Assembly: GCF_014648875.1 (NCBI RefSeq)
Contig: NZ_BMRY01000001.1
Coordinates: 603,304 to 667,303, forward strand
DNA from: Streptomyces parvus
GTDB lineage: Bacteria > Actinomycetota > Actinomycetes > Streptomycetales > Streptomycetaceae
Direction of reading: 5' to 3'
DNA: 64,000 nucleotides
Shown: one piece after another, positions 32,864-41,415 of the stretch
Layout of the letters: every line of letters starts with the position of its first letter
Position numbering within the stretch: position 1 is the stretch's first letter
The notes under the pieces: generated by a model
What the model was told of the DNA's origin: nothing
The model's database searches: none
What the model saw: the letters and a program-made list of their open reading frames with translations, nothing else
Made by a program: the position numbers and the translations under genes

Positions 32864-34594
32864 GTGGAACGCTCCGCAGGCCGCAGTCGCAGAAGACGCC
32901 GCCGCTCCCGGTCCGTACTCGGCGGCACCCTGGCCGTCGCCACGGCCGCCGCCCTGACCGTCACCGGGCTCGTCAGCACCGCCCAGGCGGCCGACGTCAA
33001 CAACGCCAAGAACGCGGGCTTCGAGTCGGGCCTCGCCAACTGGACCTGTTCCGGGGGCAGCGGCGCCGCCGTCTCCTCCCCCGTGCGCAGCGGTACGTCG
33101 GCGCTGAAGGCCACCCCGGCCGGCCAGGACAACGCCAAGTGTTCGCAGTCGGTCAAGGTCAAGCCCAACTCGACGTACACACTCAGCTCCTGGGTGCAGG
33201 GCGGTTACGCCTACCTCGGCGCGAGCGGCACCGGGACCACCGACGTCTCCACCTGGACGCCGGGCTCCTCCTCCTGGACCAAGCTGTCGACCAGCTTCAC
33301 GACCGGCGCGAACACCACGTCGGTGACCGTCTACACCCACGGCTGGTACGGGCAGGCCGCCTACTTCGCCGACGACATCGAGGTGACGGGCCCCGACGGC
33401 GGAGGCGGCGAGGAGCCCGGACCGGTCGTCCCGGCGGCTCCGGCCGGTCTCACGGCGGGTGCCACGACCACGTCGTCGGTCGCCCTGTCCTGGAACGCGG
33501 TCTCCGGCGCCACGGGTTACAAGGTGTACCGGAACGGCGCGCAGGCGACCACCTCCACCGGGACCTCGGCGACCGTCACGGGCCTGACCGCGGACACCGC
33601 CTACGAGTTCTCGGTGAGCGCCACCAACGCGGCCGGCGAGTCGGTCAAGTCGGCGGCCATCAGCGCCCGTACGGCGAAGGAGGGCACGGGCCCCGGCCCC
33701 GGCCCCGCGGTGCCCAAGCACGCGGTCACCGGCTACTGGCAGAACTTCAACAACGGTGCGGCCGTCCAGAAGCTCACCGACGTCCCGGCCGACTACGACA
33801 TCATCGCGGTGTCCTTCGCGGACGCCACGCCGACGCCGGGCCAGGTCACCTTCAACCTGGACACGGCCGGACTGAACGGCTACACCGACGCCCAGTTCCG
33901 GGCCGACATCAAGACCAAGCAGGCCCAGGGCAAGAACGTCATCATCTCGATCGGCGGCGAGCTGGGCACGGTCCGGGTCGACAACGACGCCTCCGCCACC
34001 GCGTTCGCCAACTCGGTGTACGCGCTGATGCAGGACTACGGCTTCAACGGGGTCGACATCGACCTGGAGAACGGTCTCAACGCCACCTACATGACGAAGG
34101 CGCTGCGCCAGCTGTCGGCGAAGGCGGGCAGCGGACTGGTCATCACGATGGCTCCGCAGACGATCGACATGCAGTCGACGTCGGGTGAGTACTTCAAGAC
34201 GGCGCTCAACATCAAGGACATTCTGACCGTCGTCAACATGCAGTACTACAACAGCGGTTCGATGCTCGGCTGTGACGGCAAGGTCTACTCGCAGGGTTCG
34301 GTGGACTTCCTCACCGCGCTCGCCTGCATCCAGCTGGAGGGCGGCCTCGACCCGTCCCAGGTCGGCATCGGCGTCCCCGCCTCCACCCGGGGTGCGGGCA
34401 GCGGCTACGTCGCCCCGTCGATCGTGAACGCGGCGCTGGACTGCCTGACCAAGGGCACCAGCTGCGGCTCGTTCAAGCCGTCGAAGACCTACCCGTCGCT
34501 GCGCGGCGCGATGACCTGGTCGACGAACTGGGACGCGACGGCCGGGTTCGCCTGGTCGAAGGCGGTCGGCCCGCACGTCCGCAGCCTGCCGTAA
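32864..34594 (+). CDS. secreted GH18 chitinase with CBM and FnIII domains
   Basis: Exported endochitinase of 576 residues. Order: twin-Arg-rich signal peptide (1-42, ending AQA-ADV), a carbohydrate-binding beta-sandwich (about 44-175, NAGFESGLANWTC...YFADDIEV), a Gly/Pro linker, one fibronectin type III domain (about 190-272), a second Gly/Pro linker, and the GH18 barrel from HAVTGYWQNF (about 286) to the end. The catalytic motif is N395-G-V-D398-I-D400-L-E402: the acid/base Glu and two Asp are present while the first Asp of DxxDxDxE is Asn. SIGGE, TMAPQTIDMQ and MNYYNSGS-like MQYYNSGS are further active-site blocks. GTG start with GGAGG 6 bases ahead. Confidence 0.95.
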   Translation: MERSAGRSRRRRRRSRSVLGGTLAVATAAALTVTGLVSTAQAADVNNAKNAGFESGLANWTCSGGSGAAVSSPVRSGTSALKATPAGQDNAKCSQSVKVKPNSTYTLSSWVQGGYAYLGASGTGTTDVSTWTPGSSSWTKLSTSFTTGANTTSVTVYTHGWYGQAAYFADDIEVTGPDGGGGEEPGPVVPAAPAGLTAGATTTSSVALSWNAVSGATGYKVYRNGAQATTSTGTSATVTGLTADTAYEFSVSATNAAGESVKSAAISARTAKEGTGPGPGPAVPKHAVTGYWQNFNNGAAVQKLTDVPADYDIIAVSFADATPTPGQVTFNLDTAGLNGYTDAQFRADIKTKQAQGKNVIISIGGELGTVRVDNDASATAFANSVYALMQDYGFNGVDIDLENGLNATYMTKALRQLSAKAGSGLVITMAPQTIDMQSTSGEYFKTALNIKDILTVVNMQYYNSGSMLGCDGKVYSQGSVDFLTALACIQLEGGLDPSQVGIGVPASTRGAGSGYVAPSIVNAALDCLTKGTSCGSFKPSKTYPSLRGAMTWSTNWDATAGFAWSKAVGPHVRSLP

Positions 34595-34636
34595 CCCGTA
34601 TCCCGTATCCCGTAACACCGACGCATCCCGGAACCT

Positions 34637-34675
34637 GCAGCGCCGCCGCTCCCCCGGCGGCGCTGCGGCGTTTTG
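34637..34675. terminator. terminator between chitinase and Nramp-like gene
   Basis: Perfect 12-bp stem gcagcgccgccg / cggcggcgctgc (arms 34637-34648 and 34655-34666) followed by ggcgTTTTg. It lies between convergent genes and is oriented best for the chitinase. Confidence 0.88.
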
Positions 34676-34689
34676 TCGGCACCCGCCCG

Positions 34690-36000
34690 TCACCAGGGCA
34701 GGTCGCGCACCTGCTGGACGCACAGCACGATGAACAGCAGCCCGGAGAGGGCCAGCATCCCGTTGCTGACCCATCCGTTACGCCACTCTCCCGGCGTACG
34801 GGAGGAGTTGAGCAGCCAGATCAGGGTCAGGGCCAGGAACGGCATGAAGAACGCGCCGAGCACCCCGTACGCGATGACGAGGCCGAAGGGCTGGTCCAGC
34901 CAGAGCAGCGTCATCGGCGGGAAGGTCAGCCAGAGGAGGTAGGCGCGGAAGGGCAGCGAGCGCTGCTGCCGCTCGGTGACGGCCGGGCCGGCGTGCTCCT
35001 CCACCTGCTGCGTCCCGGCCGCCGGGGCCCGGAGCCGCTCCACGAAGTCGGCGAACATCAGGCTCACCCCGTGCCAGACGCCGATCAGCGACGAGAACGA
35101 CGTGGCGAAGAAGCCGATGAGGAAGAGCTTGGCGGTGCCCGCGCCGAAGCGGTCCTCCAGCACCTTGCCCAGGTCGATCAGTCCGCGGTCGCCGGAGGTG
35201 AGGGCGGTCTGCGAGGCGTGCAGCAGCTCGGCGCCGACGATGAGCATCGCCACGACGAACAGCCCGGTGGTGATGTAGGCGACCCGGTTGTCGAGCCGCA
35301 TCACCTTCATCCAGGAGGAGTTGCTCCAGCCCTTGGCGTTGACCCAGTACCCGTAGGCGGCCATGGTGATCGTGCCGCCGACGCCGCCGATCAGCCCGAG
35401 GGTGTAGAGGAGCGAGCCGTCCGGGAGCACGGGCAGCAGCCCGGCGAACGAGGCCCCGACGTCCGGGACGGCCCGGATCGCCACGTACATGACCACCACG
35501 AACATGATGCCGATCAGGACCGTCATGACCTTCTCGAAGACGGCGTACCGGTTGAACCAGACGAAGACCAGTCCGATCAGTCCGGTCGCGATCGCCCAGA
35601 ACTTCAGCCCCGGCCCGTCGGGGAACAGCGCCACGATGGGCAGGGCGCTGGACGACATGGCCGTCGCCCCGTAGATGAAGCCCCAGACCACGACGTAGAT
35701 CGCGAAGTAGACGGTGGTCCACGGCCCCAGGCTGCGCCAGCCGTCGAAGAGCGTGCGGCCGGTCGCCAGATGCCAGCGGCCGGCGGCCTCGGCGAGCGAG
35801 ATCTTGACGACGCAGCCGATCACCGCCGCCCACATCAGGGTGTAGCCGAACTTGCTGCCCGCGATCAGCGTCGCGACCAGATCCCCGGCACCGACCCCGG
35901 TCGCCGCGACGACGATGCCGGGGCCGATGTACTTCCAGCTGGACTTACGTGGTCGGGAGGCCGGCTCCCCTGTCTCTGTGGTTGCGCTCGTCTCGGACAT
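34690..36000 (-). CDS. divergent Nramp-family membrane transporter
   Basis: Polytopic protein of 436 residues with about eleven helices and overall Nramp-like order (GPGIVVAATGVGAGDLVATL in the first helix, LAEAAGRWHLATGRTLFDG, FNRYAVFEKVMTVLIGIMF, the late FLIGFFATSFSSLIGVWHG). The metal-binding signatures are missing: DPGN of helix 1 reads GVGAGD (35-40), and the MPH motif of helix 6 reads ITMAAYGYW (211-219). Canonical Mn2+/Fe2+ transport is therefore doubtful; the substrate may be another cation, an organic solute, or the protein may be a sensor. The ATG at 36000 gives a normal polar N-terminus but has no clear ribosome site. Confidence 0.82.
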   Translation of the reverse strand: MSETSATTETGEPASRPRKSSWKYIGPGIVVAATGVGAGDLVATLIAGSKFGYTLMWAAVIGCVVKISLAEAAGRWHLATGRTLFDGWRSLGPWTTVYFAIYVVVWGFIYGATAMSSSALPIVALFPDGPGLKFWAIATGLIGLVFVWFNRYAVFEKVMTVLIGIMFVVVMYVAIRAVPDVGASFAGLLPVLPDGSLLYTLGLIGGVGGTITMAAYGYWVNAKGWSNSSWMKVMRLDNRVAYITTGLFVVAMLIVGAELLHASQTALTSGDRGLIDLGKVLEDRFGAGTAKLFLIGFFATSFSSLIGVWHGVSLMFADFVERLRAPAAGTQQVEEHAGPAVTERQQRSLPFRAYLLWLTFPPMTLLWLDQPFGLVIAYGVLGAFFMPFLALTLIWLLNSSRTPGEWRNGWVSNGMLALSGLLFIVLCVQQVRDLPW

Positions 36001-36176
36001 GCCGATCAAGGAAGCGCAATCGGCGGGGCGGCACAAGGGGTGTGCACGGCAGTAAAATCTTGAGGGGACCCATCGGCCGGCAGCGAGCGGCGGATACGGG
36101 GGCGAAGCGGGCGTCCGCGGGGTGGAGCGGGTGCGGTTCCGGTGGGGCGCTGCGGGCATGCCGAAGGAGGTGCGCC

Positions 36177-37262
36177 ATGGCGCACACGATCGAACGGACA
36201 GCGGATCCGGTCCGGCAGGAGGAGTTCGCCGGGCGGATGCTCCAGGTGCTCAACGATTCCTGCCTGGGGTATCTGTGCAGCATCGGACACCGGACACGGC
36301 TCTTCGACGTGATGGCGCAGCTGCCGCCGTCGACCAGCGAGGAGATCGCCGGGGCCGCCGGGCTGAACGAACGCTATGTGCGCGAGTGGCTGGGCGGGGT
36401 GACCGTGGGCGGGATCGTCGCGTACGACCCGGCGGACGGGACGTACCGGCTGCCGCCCGAGCACGCCGCCTCCCTGTGCCGCGACGCCGGGCCGGACAAC
36501 GTGGCCTCCTTCCTCCAGGACCTCGCGCTGTTCGGGCTGGTCGAGGACGAGGTGGTCGCGGCGTTCCGGGACGGGGGCGGGGTGCCCTACTCCTCGTACC
36601 CGAAGTTCCAGGAGCTCCAGGCCGAGGAGACGGCCCGGGTGTACGACGCGGCGCTGGTGGACGCGATCATCCCGCTGGTGCCGGGGCTGCCGGAGCGGCT
36701 GGACTCGGGTGACTGTCTGGACGTGCTCGACGTCGGTACGGGGCAGGGGCACGCGGTGAATCTGCTGGCGCGGGCGTTCCCGGCCAGCCGGTTCACCGGG
36801 GTGGACATGTCGGAGGGCGGTATCGCGGCGGCCCGGGAGGCGGCGGAGCGGCTGGGCCTGCGGAACGCGCACTTCGAGCTGGCGGACGCGGCCGCGGTGA
36901 CCGGCCCGTACGACCTGATCACCGCCTTCGACGTGATCCACGACCTGGCCCGCCCGGCGGAGGCCCTGGCGGCCGTCGCGGGTGCGCTGCGGGACGACGG
37001 GGTGTTCCTGATGGGCGACATCGCGGCCTCCAGCAAGCTGGAGGAGAACCTCGATCTCCCGCTGGGCCCCACGCTCTACACCTTCTCGGTCTTCTACTGC
37101 ATGACGGTCTCGCTCGGCGAGGGCGGGGCGGGCCTGGGGACCGTATGGGGCAGGCAGACCGCGTTGCGCATGCTGAAGGAGGCGGGCTTCGGGGAGGTGG
37201 AGGTGCGCGAGGTGGAGGGCGACATCCTGAACGTGTACTACGTGGCCCGCAAGGGGAGTTGA
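36177..37262 (+). CDS. SAM-dependent methyltransferase with N-terminal winged helix
   Basis: Cytoplasmic protein of 361 residues. The N-terminal 110 residues resemble the winged-helix dimerisation region of small-molecule methyltransferases (STSEEIAGAAGLNERYVREWLGGVTVGGIV). The SAM domain has motif I LDVGTGQGHAVNLLARAFP, motif post-I FTGVDMSEGGI, and FDVIHDLARPAEALAAVAGALRDDGVFLMGD. GAAGGAGG stands 7 bases before the ATG. It is convergent with the gluconate-family permease gene across a hairpin. Substrate unknown. Confidence 0.85.
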   Translation: MAHTIERTADPVRQEEFAGRMLQVLNDSCLGYLCSIGHRTRLFDVMAQLPPSTSEEIAGAAGLNERYVREWLGGVTVGGIVAYDPADGTYRLPPEHAASLCRDAGPDNVASFLQDLALFGLVEDEVVAAFRDGGGVPYSSYPKFQELQAEETARVYDAALVDAIIPLVPGLPERLDSGDCLDVLDVGTGQGHAVNLLARAFPASRFTGVDMSEGGIAAAREAAERLGLRNAHFELADAAAVTGPYDLITAFDVIHDLARPAEALAAVAGALRDDGVFLMGDIAASSKLEENLDLPLGPTLYTFSVFYCMTVSLGEGGAGLGTVWGRQTALRMLKEAGFGEVEVREVEGDILNVYYVARKGS

Positions 37263-37277
37263 GGGAGGGGCCGCAGA

Positions 37278-37316
37278 GGGGGCGGGCGCGGTGCTGTCCG
37301 CGCCGAGCCCGCCCCC
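37278..37316. terminator. bidirectional terminator
   Basis: Ten-bp perfect outer stem gggggcgggc / gcccgccccc with further inner pairing, between the convergent methyltransferase and permease genes. Confidence 0.75.
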
Positions 37317-37322
37317 GTACCC

Positions 37323-38798
37323 CTAGATCACCAGGCTGAGCAGCGCCGCGACCACGAAGCCCGCGACCGAGAGCACCGTCTCCAGGACCGTCCAGGACTT
37401 CAGGGTGTCGCGCTCGCTGATGCCGAAGTACTTCGACACCATCCAGAAGCCGCCGTCGTTGACGTGCGAGGCGAAGATCGAGCCCGCCGAGATCGCCATG
37501 ATGATCAGCGCGAGGTGGGCCTGGGAGAGGTCCTGGCCCTCGACCAGCGGGACCACGATGCCCGCGGTCGTGACGATCGCCACCGTCGCCGAGCCCTGGG
37601 CGACGCGCAGGACGACCGAGATCAGCCAGGCGAGCAGGATGACGGGGAGCCCGACGTCGTTGAAGGTGTCGGCCAGCGCGTCCGCGATACCGCTGCCCTT
37701 GAGGACCGCGCCGAAGATGCCGCCCGCGCCGACCACCAGCAGGATGTTGCCGACGGGCTTGAGCGAGGACGTGGAGACGGACTCCAGGGACTTGCGGGAC
37801 CAGCCGCGCCGGATGCCCAGGAGGTAGTACGCGAGGAACAGGGCGATCGTCAGGGCGACGAACGGGTTGCCGAAGAACTCGATCACCGAACGCGGCGTCG
37901 AGGGGTCCAGCGCGATCGAGGAGAACGTCGCAGCCAGGATCAGGATCAGCGGGGTGCCGATGATCGCGAGGACCGTGGCGAGCGGCACCGGCTTCTCGTG
38001 CGGGGTGACGCCCGCGGCGCGCTGTTCGGCGGCGACGGCGGCCTTGGCCTCCTCGGCGGCCTCCACCATGTCCTGCGGTACGTCGACGAAGACCCGCTTG
38101 CCGATCCAGGCGGAGTAGCCCCAGGCGGCGATGACGGACGGGATGCCGACGACGACGCCCATCAGGATGACCCAGCCCAGCGACACGTTGAAGAGTCCCG
38201 CGGCGGCCACCGGACCGGGGTGCGGGGGCAGGAACGCGTGGGTCATCGACAGGCCCGCCAGCAGCGGCATGGCGTAGAGCAGGATCGATTTTCCGGAGCG
38301 CTTGGCCGCGGCGTACACGATCGGCGCGAGGACGAAGATGCCGACGTCGAAGAAGACCGGGATACCGAAGACGAGACCCGTCATACCCATGGCGAGCGGG
38401 GCGCGCTTCTCGCCGAAGGCGTTCAGCAGGCGGGCGCTCAACACCTCGGCCCCGCCCGACACTTCGAGGATCGCGCCGAGCATGGTGCCGAGCCCGATGA
38501 TGATCGCGACATGGCCGAGGATGCCGCCCATGCCGGATTCGATGACCGAGACGGCGGCGGATTTCTGCACGGTGCCGAAGAGTTCGGTGACCGAGAGCCC
38601 GGCGCCGAGGCCGACGGCTATGGAGACCGCGAGCAGGGCGACGAACGGCTGGAGCCTGACCTTGATGATCAGGAAGAGCAGGAGGGCGATACCGAGCGCG
38701 GCGACGGTCAGCAGACCGGCCGTGCCGTCGATCAGGAGGAGCAGTCCACCGGTGTGCGGTGGTGTCTCGGCCGGCGCGGGGGTTGCGGCGAGCAGCAT
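37323..38798 (-). CDS. GntP-family permease (gluconate or D-serine type)
   Basis: Proton symporter of 491 residues with about 13 helices. Typical GntP blocks are GLGTMLGAILEVSGGAE, GIPVFFDVGIFVLAPIVY, MTHAFLPPHPGPVAAA, AQGSATVAIVTTAGI and SHVNDGGFWMVSKYFG near the end. The family includes gluconate carriers GntP/GntT and the D-serine carrier DsdX. Here the neighbours all point to D-amino acids rather than gluconate (RidA, a fold-III D-serine-dehydratase-like enzyme and an N-acyl-D-amino-acid deacylase), so a DsdX-like role is preferred. The ATG at 38798 is used; upstream codons lie in the gap to ridA. Confidence 0.88.
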   Translation of the reverse strand: MLLAATPAPAETPPHTGGLLLLIDGTAGLLTVAALGIALLLFLIIKVRLQPFVALLAVSIAVGLGAGLSVTELFGTVQKSAAVSVIESGMGGILGHVAIIIGLGTMLGAILEVSGGAEVLSARLLNAFGEKRAPLAMGMTGLVFGIPVFFDVGIFVLAPIVYAAAKRSGKSILLYAMPLLAGLSMTHAFLPPHPGPVAAAGLFNVSLGWVILMGVVVGIPSVIAAWGYSAWIGKRVFVDVPQDMVEAAEEAKAAVAAEQRAAGVTPHEKPVPLATVLAIIGTPLILILAATFSSIALDPSTPRSVIEFFGNPFVALTIALFLAYYLLGIRRGWSRKSLESVSTSSLKPVGNILLVVGAGGIFGAVLKGSGIADALADTFNDVGLPVILLAWLISVVLRVAQGSATVAIVTTAGIVVPLVEGQDLSQAHLALIIMAISAGSIFASHVNDGGFWMVSKYFGISERDTLKSWTVLETVLSVAGFVVAALLSLVI

Positions 38799-38970
38799 GG
38801 GGACTCCGATGGTGCTGGAGGGCAGGGGGGAGCGCGGCACGGCGCCCCCGGGGAGCGGGGCGCCGTGCCGTACGGCGTACTGCGGGAGGGGTTCTGCGTG
38901 TGGAGCAAAGGATCAGAGGATCAGGGGTCAGGGATCAGAGGGGATGCGAGCCGTTCAGGGGCCGTGACCG

Positions 38971-39381
38971 TCAGCCGAGCACCGCGAGCGCGTCGATCTC
39001 GATGAGCAGTCCCTTGGGCAGGCCCACGTAGACCGTCGTGCGGGCGGAGGGGGCCTCCTTCAGGTTCTGCTCGGCGAAGTAGGCGTTGTAGATCTCGTTC
39101 ATCTCCGCGAAGTGGTCCACGTCGGTGAGGTAGACGCGCATCATCATCACGTCGTCCCAGCTCGCGCCGCCCTCCTCCAGGATCGCCTTGACGTTGGCGA
39201 AGGTCTGGAGGGTCTGCTCGCGCAGGGTGGGGCCGGCCGGGGTGGGGGCCTGGCCCTCCACGGCGGGGAGGAAGCCGACCTGGCCGGCGACCTGGAGGAT
39301 GTTCCCCTTCTTCACGCCGTGCGAGAACTTCGCGGGCGGCGTGGTGTGGGTGGAGGGGGTGAGGGCGGTCTTCTCGGTCAT
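38971..39381 (-). CDS. ridA: RidA family enamine/imine deaminase
   Basis: Cytoplasmic trimeric enzyme of 136 residues that hydrolyses reactive 2-aminoacrylate and related imines released by PLP dehydratases. Family blocks: KKGNILQVAGQVGF, LREQTLQTFANVKAILEEGGASWDDVMMMRVYLTD and the closing ARTTVYVGLPKGLLIEIDALAVL, where the Arg binds the carboxylate. It lies 6 bases after the IclR gene. Next to a D-amino-acid dehydratase-like gene it makes chemical sense, since D-serine or D-threonine dehydration gives exactly its substrates. Confidence 0.92.
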   Translation of the reverse strand: MTEKTALTPSTHTTPPAKFSHGVKKGNILQVAGQVGFLPAVEGQAPTPAGPTLREQTLQTFANVKAILEEGGASWDDVMMMRVYLTDVDHFAEMNEIYNAYFAEQNLKEAPSARTTVYVGLPKGLLIEIDALAVLG

Positions 39382-39387
39382 GGCTGA

Positions 39388-40146
39388 TCAGGCTTTCTTG
39401 GGTCGGTTGGTGCCGGAGTACTCCCGGCTGATGGTCTCGGCGGTGCGCCGGACCAGCGGGAGCAGGGTGAGGAGTTCCTCGGCCGTGACGACCACATTGG
39501 GTGCGGACACCGACATGGCCGCGACGACCCGCCCGTCCGCGCCGCGGATGGGGGCGCCGATGCAGTTGATGGACTCCTCGTGGCCACCGAGGTCGGTGGC
39601 CCAGCCCTGTTCGCGCACGACGGCCAGCTCCTTGAGGAAGCCGGCCGCGTCGGGCGTCGAACGGGACGTGTACATGGGGTAGTCGAGCTTCTCGGCGATC
39701 GCGCGCCGCTCGGGCTCGGTGAGGTCGGCCAGCAGGAGCTTGGCGACGGCCGCGACGGTGATCGCGACGGGCTTCCCGATCCGGGAGTACATCCGGACCG
39801 GGTAGCGGCTCTCGACCTTGTCGATGTAGAGGACTTCCTGCTCCTCGTACACGGCGAGGTGGACGGTGTGCCCGCACCGGTCGTTGAGCGCGACCAGGTG
39901 GGGGTGGGCGATCTCGCGCACGTCGAGGTTCTCGACGGCCTCCTGCGCCAGCGCGAAGAGCCGGGCGCCGAGTCGGTAGCGCTGGTCCTCCTGGCGGTAG
40001 ACGAGGCCGTGCTCGTGGAGCGTACGCAGCAGGCGCAGCGCCGTGGACTTGTGGACGCCGAGCCGCTCGGCGACCTGCCCGAGGTCGGCGGGTCCCTGGG
40101 CGAGCAGCGGCAGGATGCTCAGTGCCCGGTCGACGGTCTGGCTCAT
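39388..40146 (-). CDS. IclR family transcriptional regulator
   Basis: Regulator of 252 residues: N-terminal winged helix (about 8-65; DLGQVAERLGVHKSTALRLLRTLHEHGLVYR) and C-terminal IclR effector domain (about 80-245; AVYEEQEVLYIDKVESRYPVRMYSRIGKPVAITVAAVAKLLLA, GGHEESINCIGAPIRGADGRVVAAMSVSAPN). Its start overlaps the kinase stop by 4 bases. The divergent promoter at 41283-41415 contains inverted repeats of IclR type (see 41370-41397), the probable operator. The inducer is expected to be a small acid or amino-acid breakdown product. Confidence 0.92.
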   Translation of the reverse strand: MSQTVDRALSILPLLAQGPADLGQVAERLGVHKSTALRLLRTLHEHGLVYRQEDQRYRLGARLFALAQEAVENLDVREIAHPHLVALNDRCGHTVHLAVYEEQEVLYIDKVESRYPVRMYSRIGKPVAITVAAVAKLLLADLTEPERRAIAEKLDYPMYTSRSTPDAAGFLKELAVVREQGWATDLGGHEESINCIGAPIRGADGRVVAAMSVSAPNVVVTAEELLTLLPLVRRTAETISREYSGTNRPKKA

Positions 40147-41282
40147 GGTATGCGTACCTCCTCGGAGGCCCGGTCGGCTGCGGTCCAGCCGGGGCCGAGA
40201 CGAAGTCTCCCCCAGGCGTCGTCGTCGAGGGCGACGAGGCGGTCGGCGTGGTCGCGGGCGGGCGGTTCGGTGAGGTCGCCGGGGACGGTGAGGACGGCGG
40301 CGGCCATGAGGTGCCCGTGCCGGGCGCGGTCACGGACGGGCAGCCCGCGCAGGGTGGCGGAGAGGAACCCGGCGGCGAAGGCGTCCCCGGCGCCGACGGC
40401 GGCGACGATGTCGACGTGGAGGGCGGGGACGTGGGTGACGGTGTCGGCGAGTTCAGCCCCTCCCGCACTCGACGAGCGGGCTCCGGCGCTTTCAGCCCCT
40501 CCGGCGATTGAGGAGCGGGGTCCGGGGCGGAGCCCCGAGGCGAACACCGTGGCGCCCGCGCTCCCCCGCTTCACCACGAGCACGGCCGGCTCCGGAACCG
40601 CCGCCCGGATCGCCTCCGCGCCCACGATCCCCCACGCCTCCTCCGCCTCGTCCTCCCCCACGAACACCAGGTCGGACCGGCGCGCCAGCTCCAGGAGCAC
40701 GGACGCGTCCGCGTCGCCGCCCCGCCACAGATGCGGCCGGTGGTTCACGTCGAACGACACCAGCGGGCGCCCCGGCCGCGCGGCCGTCAGCTCCCGCAGC
40801 AGCGCCAGGCAGTCGCCGGACAGCGCCGCCGTGATCCCGGACAGATGCAGGACGCGCCCCGCGAACAGCTCCTCGTACGGCACGTTCGCCGGCGACATCG
40901 CGGACGCCGCCGACCCCGCCCGGTAGTACGCGACCTCGTGCGTGTCGGTCGCCCGGTCCGTGGCCGTGCGGAAGTAGATGCCGGTCGGCCGGACCGGATC
41001 GCGGCGGACCGCCGACGTGTCGACCCCGTACGACGCGATCGTCTCGACGAGGTGGTCGCCGAACCCGTCCGCGCCGACCCGGCCGACCCAGGCCGCCCGG
41101 TGCCCGGCGGCGGCGAGAGCGCAGGCCACATTGGACTCGGCCCCGCCGATCCCGCGCCCGAAGGAGGGCACGTCGGCGAGGCGGCCGGGCTGCGAGGGAA
41201 GGAACGTCACCATGGACTCACCGAGACAGACGACATCGGTGGTCGTGGCGGCGACGGCCGTCCCTGCTGCGGGTCCGGACAC
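40143..41282 (-). CDS. PfkB-family sugar kinase carrying an in-frame repeat insertion
   Basis: Ribokinase/2-keto-3-deoxygluconate-kinase-like enzyme of 379 residues. N-terminal VVCLGESMVTFLPSQPGRL, the Gly-Gly lid region FGRGIGGAESNVACALAAAG and the anion-hole motif VGAGDAFAAGF with catalytic Asp are all present, so the kinase core is intact. Residues about 249-277 (LRPGPRSSIAGGAE...SSSAGGAELA) come from two copies of an intergenic repeat element and split the chain between VFASG and TVTHV, a region that is short in normal family members. It may still fold if the insert is a surface loop. It is first in the operon with iclR and ridA. Confidence 0.85.
   Translation of the reverse strand: MSGPAAGTAVAATTTDVVCLGESMVTFLPSQPGRLADVPSFGRGIGGAESNVACALAAAGHRAAWVGRVGADGFGDHLVETIASYGVDTSAVRRDPVRPTGIYFRTATDRATDTHEVAYYRAGSAASAMSPANVPYEELFAGRVLHLSGITAALSGDCLALLRELTAARPGRPLVSFDVNHRPHLWRGGDADASVLLELARRSDLVFVGEDEAEEAWGIVGAEAIRAAVPEPAVLVVKRGSAGATVFASGLRPGPRSSIAGGAESAGARSSSAGGAELADTVTHVPALHVDIVAAVGAGDAFAAGFLSATLRGLPVRDRARHGHLMAAAVLTVPGDLTEPPARDHADRLVALDDDAWGRLRLGPGWTAADRASEEVRIP
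40452..40537. repeat. two tandem copies of a Streptomyces intergenic-type repeat inside pfkB
   Basis: Copies at 40452-40490 and 40491-40537 both start ttcagcccctcc and contain ga(c/g)gagcggg. The second continues into tccggggcggagccccg, itself a stem. Elements of the form cagcccctccggcg...gaggagcgggg are common between genes in Streptomyces. Here they keep the reading frame open. Confidence 0.8.
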
Positions 41283-41369
41283 TGAGGGCTCCTCGCTGAT
41301 CGGCGTGCGGGCCGGTGGTCACCATTGACCGGGCATCGGCTCGGATGTTAGACAGCGTTGAGCGATATA

Positions 41370-41397
41370 CGCAATGGGTGTTGCATATGTTGCAACG
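41370..41397. promoter_or_regulatory. probable IclR-family operator in divergent promoter
   Basis: Overlapping inverted repeats: GCAA-N6-TTGC (41371-41384) and GTTGC-N7-GCAAC (41380-41396), within an AT-richer island between the divergent kinase and dehydratase-like genes. IclR-family proteins bind palindromes of this size, and the iclR gene belongs to the same locus. Confidence 0.6.
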
Positions 41398-41415
41398 AAC
41401 TTCGAGGAGCTCCCC

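Noticed and set aside
37323..38798. Assignment of the permease as a gluconate transporter
   Set aside because: The family alone allows it, but no gluconokinase or GntR gene is adjacent, and the neighbours are D-amino-acid genes; kept as the alternative only.
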